Origin: Tausonia pullulans
Taxonomy: Eukaryota; Basidiomycota; Tremellomycetes; Cystofilobasidiales; Mrakiaceae
Assembly: GCA_951802195.1 (NCBI GenBank)
Contig: OX637624.1
Location: 310,001 to 374,000 of the forward strand
Direction of reading: 5' to 3'
Length of the DNA stretch: 64,000 bases
Numbering within the stretch: position 1 is the first letter of the stretch; each line of letters opens with the position of its first letter. Position numbers and translations under genes: made by a program. Of this stretch, positions 1 through 10,760 are shown one piece after another. The notes under the pieces were generated by a model. That model did not search any database. It was not told the DNA's origin and saw nothing but the letters and a program-made list of their open reading frames with translations.

Positions 1-2754
1 GTTTACTAGGTCGGCACTTGATGCTCATGAGTGCTCGAGCTGTATTCTCGGCAAGGGAAAGCGTCTCCCCTCGCGCCGGTCGACCACCTCGGCGTCTGCG
101 CCTGGTGATCGGACGAACCTCGATCTTTGGGGTCCAGCTCGTACACCCACTTCCTCGGGAGCCCGCTATCTTCTGGTTGCCCAGGACGACCATTCACGCA
201 AGGTGTTCGTCTACTTCCTCGCCCAGAAGAGCGATGCCCTCACCCGGATCAAGGAGCATGTCGCCCTCGTCCGCACCCAGCTCGGGGTCACCACCAAGCG
301 CTTCCACTCTGACCAGGGTGGCGAGTTCCTCAACGGACTCATGCGAGACTTTGCCGCTTCTCAAGGGATCGAGCACACTTTCGCCCCAGCCGACGACCAC
401 AACCAGAATGCCCGCGTCGAGAACGCCATCTTCGTCCTCAACCAGGCCGCCCGCACACTCCTCGTCCACTCTGGCCTGCCTTTGTCCTTCTGGGCCGAGG
501 CTGTCTCGTTTGCCGCGTTCACGCGCAACCGGGCCCCATCGTCGGCTATCGGGGGACGCCTTCCAGAAGAAGTCTGGTCGGGTCGCTCCCTCTCTCTCGA
601 GCGGCTCCATGGCTTTGGTGCTGACGGATGGTACCGTCTTCATCGCGAGATGGACAAGCTTCAGCCTCGCTACGCCAAGGGCATCCTTGTCGGCTACCTC
701 GAGCGGTCGGACTACTACCGGATCTGGGACGCCAAGCGTCAGATCTTTGTCTTCTCCCGCGATGTCGTCTTCTCCAAGACCCATTCTCGGCCTGCCCTCG
801 CGCCCGCACAGGAGCTATTCGAAGCCCCTCTCACCTGGCCAGAGGAACCCTCCTCCACTACCGTCATGGTCGACCTGGGCCCCCCTCTCGATTCCCTACC
901 CGTGGACTCTGCCCCTTCGAGACCCCCTCGACCCCCTCGATCACCACTCCGGTCGCCGTCGGTGCCACTGTCATTTTCCCAGTCGCCCCCGCTCCGTCAG
1001 AGCGCCCGACTTCGCGGTTTCCCACCCGGCCATGACACCCTCACGCCTGCGCGCTCTCTCTCCCCGTCGCCTGACCCCCTCAACATCCCTCCCGGCCCCC
1101 TTGCGCTCCTCTCCGACGCCATCATGTCCGGTGCTGTCGGACCGTGCTCCAGCTTGCCCTCACGGCCTCTGCCGTCCCTCGCTCCTTCAAGGAGGCCCGC
1201 TCCTCGCCAGAGTGGGATACCATCTGGGCACCGGCCATTGCCCGCGAGCTCGACACGCTTGAGAGGTACGGCGTCTACAAGGTTCGGCCCAAGGAGGACT
1301 GGATGCGCGTCCTGCGTGCCCAGTGGGTGTTTGCTCGCAAGGTCGACGGCGTCACCGGCGCGCCCGCCGACGGCAAGGCCCGCTTCGTTGCCGACGGTGG
1401 TCGTCAGATCAAAGGCATCGACTTTGACGAGACCCATGCCTCTGTCGCCCACCGGGACAGCGTTCGCACCTTCCTCGCCCTCGTCAACCACCTCGACCTT
1501 GACTGCGACTCCATCGATGTCAAGGCGGCCTTCCTCAACGGTGGCATCGACGAGCAGGTCTTTCTCCGCCCACCCCAGGGGAGTGGCATCCCTGAGGGCA
1601 ATGTTATCGAGCTTCTCAAGTCGCTCTACGGTCTCAAGCAGGCCAATCGCAACTGGCGCGAGGAGTTCCACGCCTTCCTCTGCTCTCAGGGACTCATCCC
1701 GACAACTGCGGATCCCTGCATCTACCGGCGGCGTGACCGCGACGGCGTCCTCCTCCTTGTCTCCACTCATGTCGACGACGAGATGATCGCCTGCTCCTCC
1801 CGCACCGCCCTTGACGCGTTCAAGACCGACATCCGCGCCAAGTACGAGATCAAGGACAACGGCCCACTTTCCTACTTCCTCGGCATCAGCATCCACCGCG
1901 ATCGCACCACCCGTCGGCTCTTCATCTCCCTCCCGTTCTATGTCCATGCCCTCCTCTCCAAGTTCGGCATGACTGACTGCAACCCGGCTTCCACCCCACT
2001 CCCCTCTGGCTTCCGCAATTCTACCGCATCTGATGCCGACGTCGCCGAGGCCAAGACCAAGCCCTTCCCCTCCCTCGTCGGCGGTCTCCTCTACCTTGCC
2101 ACCGTCGGCCGCCCCGACATTGCCTTTGCTGCCAACAGCCTTGCTTGTGCACTCTCGCGATGGGGTCCTCAGCACTGGTCCGCAGCTAAGCACGTCCTCC
2201 GCTACCTCGCCGGCACTGCCGATCTCGCCCTCGTCTACTCTGCCCTTGGCCACGACGGCTCGCCCGCCCCAGCCCTCACTGGCTCAGCCGACGCCGACTG
2301 GCACGGCTGCCCAGTCTCCTTCCGGTCGACCACTGGCTATGCCTTCTCCAGCTTCGGCGGCACCGTTAGCTGGTGCAGCCGTCGCCAGAAGACGGTTGCC
2401 CTCTCCACTGCCGAGGCTGAGTTTATGGCGGCGAGCGACGCCGCCAAGCAGGCTCTCTTCCTTCGTCACCTCCTCGACGATCTCGGTTTTCTCCCCTCCG
2501 CACCGACGCTTCTCGCCTGCGACAACCAGTCGACGGTCGCTCTCTCCCGCAACCCGACAGACCACTCGCATCAGAAGCACATTGACCTCCGGATCTACCG
2601 CCTCCGCGAGCTCGTCCAGGATGGTCTCGTCTCGCTCTACCACGTCCCCTCCGCAGACAACGCCTCCGATCTGTTCACCAAGAATCTCACCGCTGTCCCT
2701 TTTGCACGCGCCCGAGCTCTCCTCGGTTTGGAACGGTACACAGCTCAGGGGGGG
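1..2754 (+). mobile_element. Ty1/copia pol segment (integrase, RT, RNase H), cut by the window start
   Basis: Copia-order pol: integrase zinc-finger end and catalytic core (HSDQGGEF near 305-330), then reverse transcriptase (QWVFARK near 1320, DVKAAFLNG near 1515, VDDE near 1770), then RNase H ending in the family-typical ASDLFTKNL near 2665. Integrase before RT identifies Ty1/copia rather than Ty3/gypsy. A short G-rich tract just before 2755 fits the polypurine tract, and an LTR follows directly. The segment is a fossil, incomplete at the window start and broken about once. Its RT-RNase H part is nearly identical to 3110-4941, so both copies are young or have been homogenised. Long minus-strand frames opposite it are shadows. 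Confidence 0.9.
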
Positions 2755-3109
2755 CGAGAGCAGGCGGTTCCTACTCCTATATGAGCCTCATACCCTTTTT
2801 TATATAGCTTGACTCTGCCGCGCGACGTTCGAGTCCGACGCACGATCCCTCGCGCGTCCCCCTACCTCTCTTTTCCTTTTTCCCCTCGAGTTGCCCTCCA
2901 TCCTCTACCAGCCTTTCTTCCGTACCTTTTGTCCGCCCCGGCCGACTAACGGTCCTACCCTTGGCTGGTCTTCTGCTCTTCCGTATAGGTGCGCTCGATG
3001 CGAATGGATCCTCTACCAGCCTTTCTTCCGTACCTTTTGTCCGCCCCGGCCGACTAACGGTCCTACCCTTGGCTGGTCTTCTGCTCTTCCGTATAGGTCG
3101 AGCTTCTCG
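2755..3109 (+). repeat. Copia LTR A, shared by two pol segments, with internal tandem duplication
   Basis: Begins CGAGAGCAGG directly after the polypurine-like tract and ends AGCTTCTCG. The same termini bound the LTRs at 4942-5186 and (reversed) 6749-6991. It is 355 bp, against 245 and 243 for the others; the excess is a 91-bp block (2900-2990) repeated at 3008-3098 with a 17-bp spacer. A TATA-like stretch (tttatatag) lies near 2800. The ends are CGAGA...TCTCG, not the usual TG...CA. Confidence 0.85.
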
Positions 3110-4941
3110 CCCTTCGACCCCCTCGATCACCACTCCGGTCGCCGTCGGTGCCACTGTCATTTTCCCAGTCGCCCCCGCTCCGTCAGAGCGCCCGACTTCG
3201 CGGTTTTCCACCCGGCCATGACACTCCTACGCCTGCGCGCTCTCTCTCCCCCTCGCCTGACCCTCTCAACATCCCTCCCGGCCCCCTTGCGCTCCTCTCC
3301 GACGCCATCATGTCCGGTGCTGTCGGTCCGTGCCTCCAGCTTGCCCTCACGGCCTCTGCCGTCCCTCGCTCCTTCAAGGAGGCCCGCTCCTCACCAGAGT
3401 GGGATACTATCTGGGCACCGGCCATTGCTCGCGAGCTCGACACGCTTGAGAGGTACGGCGTCTACAAGGTCCGGCCCAAGGAGGACTGGATGCGCGTCCT
3501 GCGTGCCCAGTGGGTGTTTGCTCGCAAGGTCGACGGCGCCACCGGCGCGCCCGCCGACGGCAAGGCCCGCTTCGTTGCCGACGGTGGTCGTCAGATCAAA
3601 GGCATCGACTTTGACGAGACCCATGCCTCTGTCGCCCACCGGGACAGCGTTCGCACCTTCCTCGCCCTCGTCAACCACCTCGACCTTGACTGCGACTCCA
3701 TCGACGTCAAAGCGGCCTTCCTCAACGGTGGCATCGACGAGCAGGTCTTTCTCCGCCCACCCCAGGGGAGTGGCATCCCTGAGGGCAACGTTATCGAGCT
3801 TCTCAAGTCGCTCTACGGTCTCAAGCAGGCCAATCGCAACTGGCGCGAGGAGTTCCACGCCTTCCTCTGCTCTCAGACACTCATCCCGACAACTGCGGAT
3901 CCCTGCATCTACCGGCGGTGTGACCGCGACGGCGTCCTCCTCCTTGTCTCCACTCATGTCGACGACGAGATGATCGCCTGCTCCTCCCGCACCGCTCTTG
4001 ACGCGTTCAAGACCGACATCCGCGCCAAGTACGAGATCAAGGACAACGGCCCACTTTCCTACTTCCTCGGCATCAGCATCCACCGCGATCGCACCACCCG
4101 TCGGCTCTTCATCTCCCTCCCGTTCTATGTCCATGCCCTCCTCTCCAAGTTCGGCATGACTGACTGCAACCCGGCTTCCACCCCACTCCCCTCTGGCTTC
4201 CGCAATTCTACCGCATCTGATGCCGACGTCGCCGAGGCCAAGACCAAGCCCTTCCCCTCCCTCGTCGGCGGTCTCCTCTACCTTGCCACCGTCGGCCGCC
4301 CCGACATTGCCTTTGCTGCCAACAGCCTTGCTTGTGCACTCTCGCGATGGGGTCCTCAGCACTGGTCCGCAGCTAAGCACGTCCTCCGCTACCTCGCCGG
4401 CACTGCCGATCTCGCCCTCGTCTACTCTGCCCTTGGCCACGACGGCTCGCCCGCCCCAGCCCTCACTGGCTCAGCCGACGCCGACTGGCACGGCTGCCCA
4501 GTCTCCTTCCGGTCGACCACTGGCTATGCCTTCTCCAGCTTCGGCGGCACCGTTAGCTGGTGCAGCCGTCGCCAGAAGACGGTTGCTCTCTCCACTGCCG
4601 AGGCCGAGTTCATGGCGGCGAGCGACGCCGCCAAGCAGGCTCTCTTCCTTCGTCACCTCCTCGACGATCTCGGGTTTCTTCCCCCCGCACCGACGCTTCT
4701 CGCCTGCGACAACCAGTCGACGGTCGCTCTCTCCCGCAACCCGACAGACCACTCGCATCAGAAGCACATTGACCTCCGGATCTACCGCCTCCGCGAGCTC
4801 GTCCAGGATGGTCTCGTCTCGCTCTACCACGTCCCCTCCGCAGACAACGCCTCCGATCTGTTCACCAAGAATCTCACCGCTGTCCCTTTTGCGCGCGCCC
4901 GAGCTCTCCTCGGTTTGGAACGGTACACAGCTCAGGGGGGG
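3110..4941 (+). mobile_element. Second copia pol segment (RT and RNase H only) between LTR A and LTR B
   Basis: Starts abruptly after LTR A at a point equivalent to the integrase-RT linker of the first copy (about 930) and runs through RT (VDDE near 3960) and RNase H to the same polypurine tract. It has no gag, protease or integrase, so the unit LTR A - partial pol - LTR B is an internally deleted element. The RT-RNase H part reads as one open frame and differs from copy 1 at only scattered bases. It looks like a tandem element sharing an LTR, the kind of product LTR recombination gives. Confidence 0.88.
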
Positions 4942-5186
4942 CGAGAGCAGGCAATTCCTGCTTCCATATGAGCCTCATACTCTTTTATGTAGTTCTACTC
5001 TGCCGCGAACCGTTCGAGTCCCGCGCACGATCCCTCGCGCGTCCCCCTACCTCTCTTTTCCATTTTTCCCTCGAGTTGCCCTCCATCCTCTACCAGCCTT
5101 TCTTCCGTACCTCTTGTCCGCCCCGGCCGACTAACGGTCCTACCCTTGGCTGGTCTTCTGCTCTTCCGTATAGGTCGAGCTTCTCG
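4942..5186 (+). repeat. Copia LTR B (245 bp)
   Basis: Same termini as LTR A (CGAGAGCAGG...AGCTTCTCG) without the internal 108-bp duplication. Its right edge abuts a copia gag lying in the opposite orientation, so the element ends inside another copia copy. The base run on its right is GGGGG, the same as the five bases left of LTR A; because the left side is also the polypurine tract this is not decisive as a target duplication. Confidence 0.85.
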
Positions 5187-5698
5187 GGGGGAAGGCCAGA
5201 GAGGAACTGGAGGGCGAGCTGTTCGGGGTTCTTGATGACGTCCATGTTGAGAGACTCTGCCTCTGCGACTAGGGTCTCGAACTCCTCGATGTAGGCCTGC
5301 GCTGACGAGCCTTCGTCCATCCGCAGGTCCCTCAGCTTCTTCTGCACGATGAGCTTCCCTGCCGTGCCTTCGACCTTGTGGGTAGTCTTGAGGATATCCC
5401 ATGCCTCCTTTGCTGTCTCGCACGCGGCGATCCGCAGGAGGTTCCCGTCCGAGACTGCCATCTGGATGCGGTGGAGAGCGAACTCGTTCCTCTCGTCCCA
5501 TGTCGAGGCGGCGAGGGAGCCTGCTGCGTCTTCTGCAGTGGCGACGGGCCTCGTCTCTATACCCAAGACGAGGGACTTGCACTTGCACTCCGAGAGCGCG
5601 ATCTGCATGCGGATGGACCAGGTGGGGTAGTTGGATCCATCGAGCTTGTCGAGCTTGAAGAGTCGGAGGTGTTTTTCGGTGGCGAATGGCGATGACAT
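5187..5698 (-). mobile_element. Copia gag fragment (UBN2/retrotransposon gag type)
   Basis: Minus-strand reading from an ATG at 5696-5698. The start has the copia-gag pattern of a short acidic/hydrophobic leader followed by KLDGSNYPTWSIRMQ, and later AKEAWDILKTTHKVEG and an FLSGLPPEKL-type end, all typical of UBN2-family gag. The reading runs into LTR B at its 3' side, so only the N-terminal portion of gag remains. It probably belongs to a separate copia copy in reverse orientation. Fossil, truncated. Confidence 0.85.
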
Positions 5699-5900
5699 GG
5701 CGGTAGTGTAGCGTGTTGTTGCAAGTGGTGCTGATAACGTGTTGCGATTAGCCTGCCAACGAGAGAGAGGGTCTGGTAGAGGACCTTCAGAACAAGTGAA
5801 GGTCGACTGCCAGGGGAGAAAATGTGGGCTTAAATGGTTTAGCTATGTGGCGGTGAAGAGGGGGTGTGTCTGTCACCTCGCGGGTCCGATGCCTCACGGG
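5699..5900 (-). other. Leader of the reversed copia element: primer-binding-site-like sequence and LTR remnant
   Basis: On the minus strand, just upstream of the gag ATG, the sequence AACACGTTATCAGCACC (about 5728-5744) matches the style of copia primer-binding sites complementary to an internal initiator-tRNA segment. The sequence further out (about 5746-5900) would then be the 5' LTR. Its outer edge is not clear because another fragment starts soon after. Confidence 0.5.
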
Positions 5901-5942
5901 TCCGGCGCCCCGCGCAGCGCTCTCACGGCGCCACCACCACAA

Positions 5943-6230
5943 TTTCCAACACAGACCTGGCCTATCCAGTGGGAGTCGTCAGCCGGTTCAGCCACGACCC
6001 CAAGGCCATCCATTGGGCAGCCATCAAGCGCATCCTGCGCTATGTCGCTGGCACCCGCTCCCACGGACTCACGCTGGGAGGACATCCCGACTCGCCGCTC
6101 GTCGAGGTTTGGACCGACTCGGACTACGCAGGCGACCACGAAACACGCCGCTCCACGACTGGATTCGCCATCAAGGTCTATGGCAGCACCGTCGTGTGGG
6201 TCAGTCGCAGGCAGAAGGGCCATCTCTAGG
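5943..6230 (+). mobile_element. Ty1/copia RNase H fragment of a different family
   Basis: Encodes the RT-RNase H junction typical of copia: KAIHWAAIKRILRYVAGT, then WTDSDYAGDHETRRSTTGF and VWVSRRQKG. The sequence differs clearly from the RNase H of the copia copies at 1-4941, so it is another family. About 290 bp survives, and it joins directly to the chromovirus at about 6231. Fossil fragment. Confidence 0.8.
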
Positions 6231-6748
6231 CATGGACACACCGAATCCCTCTCTTTCGACGTCACCTCCCTTGGTCACTATCCGATCATACTCGGTATCC
6301 CCTGGCTCAAACGACACAATCCCTCGATCGACTGGCCAGCGCATTACCTCGTTTTCGATTCGCAGTACTGCCGGAGCTCCTGCCTCTCACGAGAAACTCC
6401 CACCCTAGCCAAACCCCTCAGTCAAGTCCCACCATCGTCTTTCAACGAGGCTTCATCGCCCTCGTCCTCGCCCAAGCCCTCGTCCTCGCTCAGGTTCCAG
6501 TTCAAGTCCTCGTACTTGCCCGTCGGCCACCGTTCGCTCCTCCCTGCCGTCATCTCCGCCACCCGGTCTTCGCCTTACTTCTCCGTTATTCCGCCTACGG
6601 ACCCGCTTGACCCCCCGGACCGTGAGCCTTCCCCTCCGGAGATCGACGTCCCCGCCATCGTCCCATCGGAGTACCACGCCTACCTCAAGGTTTTCGAGAA
6701 GTCCTCAGCCTCGGAACTACTCCCTCATCGGCCATACGACCATGCCAT

Positions 6749-6991
6749 CGAGAAGCTCGACCTATACGGAAGAGCAGAAGACCAGCCAAGGGTAGGACCG
6801 TTAGTCGGCCGGGGCGGACAAAAGGTACGGAAGAAAGGCTGGTAGAGGATGGAGGGCAACTCGAGGGAAAAAGGAAAAGAGAGGTAGGGGGACGCGCGAG
6901 GGATCGTGGCGGGACTCGAACGGTTCGCGGCAGAGTAGAACTACATAAAAGAGTATGAGGCTCATATGGAAGCAGGAATCGCCTGCTCTCG
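6749..6991 (-). repeat. Copia solo LTR inserted into the chromovirus, flanked by a 5-bp target duplication
   Basis: Reverse complement of copia LTR B (243 bp, CGAGA...TCTCG ends), sitting between the protease and RT regions of the gypsy element. The five bases GCCAT occur immediately on both sides (6744-6748 and 6992-6996), as expected for a copia integration. Only an LTR remains, so the internal part was lost by LTR-LTR recombination. The insertion is therefore younger than the chromovirus. Confidence 0.88.
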
Positions 6992-9857
6992 GCCATCACT
7001 CTCAAGGACAACACGCAGCCACCCTTCGGGCCAATCTATGGTCTCTCATCGGTCGAACTCGGCGCTCTTCGTGAGTTCCTCGACGAGAACCTCGCCAAAG
7101 GTTTCATCGTCCCCTCGAAATCACCTGCCGCTGCTCCCATCCTTTTCGTCAAGAAGAAGGACAAATCTCTTCGCCTCTGCGTCGACTACCGCCGTCTCAA
7201 CGCTATCACCATCAAGAATCGGTACCCGCTCCCACTCATCTCGGAATCCCTTGACCGGCTGGCCACTGCCAAGTTCTTCACCAAACTCGACCTTCGAGGC
7301 GCCTACAACCTCGTTCGGATTGCCCCGGGTGATGAATGGAAGACTGCCTTCCGCTGTCGCTACGGGCTGTTCGAGTACAAAGTTATGCCCTTTGGGCTGG
7401 CTGACGAACGCACCAGCCACATTCCAGCACTTTATGAACGACACCCTCCGCGACCTCCTCGACATCTCCGTCATCGTCTATCTAGACGATATCCTCATAT
7501 TTTCCCCCACCCTCGACACACATCGCCAACACGTTGCCACTGTCCTCGAGCGCCTCCTGACAGCGCGCCTCTGGGTCAAGCCGGAGAAGTGCGCCTTCCA
7601 CCAGGACGAGGTCGATTTCCTCGGCTACATCGTCGGCGCTCAAGGCACCAAGATGGATCCCTCCAAGATCTCAGCCGTCACAGACTGGCCGGCACCCACC
7701 TCGGTCAGACACATCCAGTCCTTCCTCGGATTCGCCAACTTCTACCGCCGTTTCGTCCACCGGTTCTCAAAAGTCGTCGCCCCCATTACGTCCCTCCTCA
7801 AGAAAGGTGTCCCCTTCCACTTCGGACCGGATCAACTCGCCGCTTTCAAGACCCTCAAGTCCAAGTTCACCTCGTCTGCCGTCCTCACCGTCTTCGATCC
7901 CTCGCTACCCCTCGTCCTCGAGACGGACTCATCCGACTTCGCCGTTGCCGGCGTTCTCTCGCAACGCGCTGTTGCCCCTCGCTCGCCACTCCGCCCAATC
8001 GCCTTCTACTCGCGCAAGCTCAACCCAGCCGAACTCAACTACGAGATCCACGACAAGGAAATGTTGGCGATCATTGAGTGCCTCAAGGAGTGGCGCCACT
8101 ACTGCGAAGGGCACCCATCACCTCTCACCATCTATACCGATCACGAGTCGCTCCAGTACTTTACCACCTCCAAATCCCTCTCCCGCCGTGAGTCCCGCTG
8201 GGCCGAGTTTCTCTCTGGCTTCAACTTTGTCGTCATCTACCGCCCTGGAGGACGCAATACCGTCGCCGATGCCCTGTCGAGGCGACAGGACCTTTCGGAG
8301 GGGAGTCGCCCTTCGGACCAGACACCCAGGCGCCTTCTCAAACCCGACCAGTATATCATTGCCGCCAACCTCAGGTCCCGTCCTTCGGCCGCTGCCGCTC
8401 CCCTCAATCAAGCTCCCCTCGATCAAACTTCCTTCAATACTATCGGCAACATCCCTGCGCTCTTCGAACCCATTGACTCGGAACCTCCGGACCCCATTCC
8501 CGACCTCGATCCTCGCCCCAAGCTCCTTCCTCGTCTTCTCACCGCACAACTCGCCGACCCATCACTCGCCCCCCTCATTGACCTCCTCCGTCATCCGAAT
8601 CGCCCTCGCTCTCCCGACGATGTCAAAGCTCTCCAGGGTCTCTCGCTCCACCCTACAGACCTCCTTCTCTCGCGCGGCCTCGTCCTCGTTCCGGACGACC
8701 ACCAGCTACGCCTCGACCTCGTCCGCGCCTGCCACGAGCCTCGGCTCGCTGGGCACCTTGGCGCTCGCAAGACCCACGACCTTCTTCGACGCTCGTTCAC
8801 TTTCCCCTCCGACAATACATTCGTTCAGACCTACACCTCCGGCTGCGACCTTTGCGTCCGCAACAAGACAAATCGGCGCGCACCCTTCGGCCTCCTCCAA
8901 CCGCTTCCGCCACCGACACGCCCTTGGACGATGATCTCCATGGACGGCATCGTCAAGCTCCCAACCTCCGACGGCCTCGACTGCATTCAAGTCTTCATCG
9001 ATCGATTCACCAAGATGGTTCGTCTCGTCCCGTACTGTGAAGCCGGTTTCGCGGCTCCCGAGCTCGCTCGGATGTACCTCGACCACGTCGTCCGGCATCA
9101 CGGTTTTCAGACAGACATCACCTCGGATCGCGGATCGACCTTCACCTCCGCTTTCTGGCGCTCCTTCCTCTCTCTCATCGGCACCGCCCCTCATTTCACT
9201 ACCGCCTTCCACCCCGCGGCCAACGGCCAAATGAGCGTGCTAACGCCGTCGTCGAGACCTTCCTTCGGATCTTCTGCAACCACCATCAAGACGACTGGGT
9301 CTCGCTCCTTCCCTCCTGCGAGTTCGCTCTCAACAACTCGCTAGCGGTCGCCACCCAGCACACGCCTTTCTTCGCCAACCACGGGTTCCATCCTCTCTCG
9401 TCATCTGACCTCCTCGCCGCCTCTACCTCGCACAATCCCGCCGCCGATGCCACCGTTGCCAAGCTTCGCGCTCTTCATACCGAGATCCGAGATCACATCC
9501 TCGCTGCCCAACGTTCTTACAAGACCTTCGCTAATCAATCCCGTCGTCCTACCACCTTTCTAGGGGAAGACGGCAAGGATCCTTCCCCTCCGATCTTCAA
9601 GGCCGGCGATCTCGTCTGGCTCAACCGTCGCAACATTACCACTGACCGGCCCTCGCTCAAACTCGATGTCAAACACCTCGGCCCCTTCCGGATCCTCCGT
9701 GTACTCTCGGACGTCTCCTTCGAGCTCGACTTGCCTCCCACAGTCCCGGTCCATCCTGTTATCCACGCCTCGCTCCTCTTGCCACACGCCCCCGGACACC
9801 CCGGTCAACACCAGCCTGCCGCACCTCCGGTCAACGCCGCCGACGCAGAGCTGTAGG

Positions 9858-10075
9858 TCGTCGAACGTGTCCTAAAGATGGACGTCCGCGACGGCAAGCA
9901 CTTCTACCTCGTTCACTGGCAAGGCTATCGCGACGAGGAGGACACATGGGAGCCGTACGATCACGTTGCTCATCTCCGCCTCCTCAAAGCCTTCCACCGC
10001 GCCCATCCTGATCGACCCAAGCCATCGCGCCGTACTATCTGTCGCCCTTCTCGCCGTCCTCGTCGCCATAACACC
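9858..10075 (+). mobile_element. Chromodomain at the end of the chromovirus integrase
   Basis: The translated segment contains VVERVLKMDVRDGKHFYLV, HWQGYRDEEDTWEPYDHV and LLKAFHRAHPDRP, a complete-looking chromodomain with the aromatic residues (FYLVHW and W in TWEPY) that form the methyl-lysine cage in this family. In known chromoviruses such domains direct integration to heterochromatin marked by H3K9 methylation. Here it is part of a fossil element. Confidence 0.85.
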
Positions 10076-10150
10076 TAGGCCTCAGGTCATTCGCCCTCTC
10101 AGGAGTTCGGGCCTTAGCCGGGAGCTCCTGTCAGGATCTCGCGGACTTGC

Positions 10151-10538
10151 TGTCAGGATCTTACGAGTGCACTACATAGGCTCTGCGCTTATGTGGCTGC
10201 AGAATCTCGCGGATCCGCCACCTCGGCTCCTCGTCTGTGTAGCATCGCCCTTAATTGCTCAGCTTCCATATTTTTAGCCTCTCTTCAGCCACACTGTCAC
10301 ACCCTCTTTGTTTCTCACCCTTAGCCCATAAGACACTCAGTTCATCGTACATTTTGTTCTACACTCTGAATACCATTTGGATTCGACAAACCTGCCTAAG
10401 ACATCGAAGCGAGCCTGTGTCACCTCCATCACTACATTTCCCTTTCATCACTCGCCACCGTTCTCAGTACACTTCGTCACCAACGTCCCTCTCCTCGCCT
10501 CATCTCCTCTGCCATCGACCCTTGGGCCAATCCTAACA
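10151..10538 (+). repeat. Chromovirus 3' LTR
   Basis: Runs from TGTCAGGATCTTACG to CCAATCCTAACA, with TG...CA ends. A near-copy of the first bases (TGTCAGGATCTCGCG) lies 22 bp upstream at 10129, so the true left edge could be either. The first ~135 bp recur inverted at 10541-10675, which supports that this is a mobile terminal repeat. Confidence 0.7.
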
Positions 10539-10540
10539 TA

Positions 10541-10760
10541 AAGAGAGGCTAAGAATATGGAAGCCGAGCAATGAAGGGCGATGCTACACAGACAAGGAGC
10601 CGAGGTGGCGGGTCCGCGAGATTCTGCAGCCACATTAGCGCGGAGCCTATGGGGTGAACTCGTAAGATCCTGACAGAGTAAGCAATACGAAAGCTACACC
10701 GGCGGCTCAAGTGGGCCATCCGCAGAGCCGAAGTGGCAAATCCTTGAGATCGTGACACCC
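10541..10760 (-). repeat. Inverted fragments of the chromovirus LTR
   Basis: 10541-10675 is the reverse complement of the first ~135 bp of the LTR at 10151, with a few mismatches, and ends exactly at the LTR start (CCTGACA on the plus strand). 10676-10760 carries a second, more diverged start-like motif in the same orientation (TGTCACGATCT on the minus strand). Together with 10151-10286 this could fold into a long hairpin. Confidence 0.65.

Larger units (their letters stand above)
6231..10538 (+). mobile_element. Ty3/gypsy chromovirus (protease end, RT, RNase H, integrase, chromodomain, 3' LTR)
   Basis: Order of parts: end of a retropepsin-like region (LGHYPIILGIPWL, about 6270-6330), RT with VDYRRLNAI (about 7180), YLDDILIF (about 7479-7502) and [11 protein letters not shown] (about 7720), RNase H with [16 protein letters not shown], an integrase HHCC zinc finger (about 8730-8880), the integrase core (SMDG..., TSDRGSTF near 9120) and a C-terminal chromodomain. 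RT before integrase plus a chromodomain defines a chromovirus. The 3' LTR follows. The 5' LTR and gag are missing. The coding part is broken, with several breaks besides one clear insertion (6749-6991). Confidence 0.9.

Noticed and set aside
997-2253. 418-residue open frame opposite copia pol (and its equivalent at 3391-4440)
   Set aside because: It is the mirror of a GC-rich coding strand, occurs in both pol copies only because they are duplicated, and has no domain.
4942-5191. GGGGG on both sides of the LTR A - LTR B unit as a target duplication
   Set aside because: The left copy is part of the polypurine tract, so the match is expected and not evidence of insertion.
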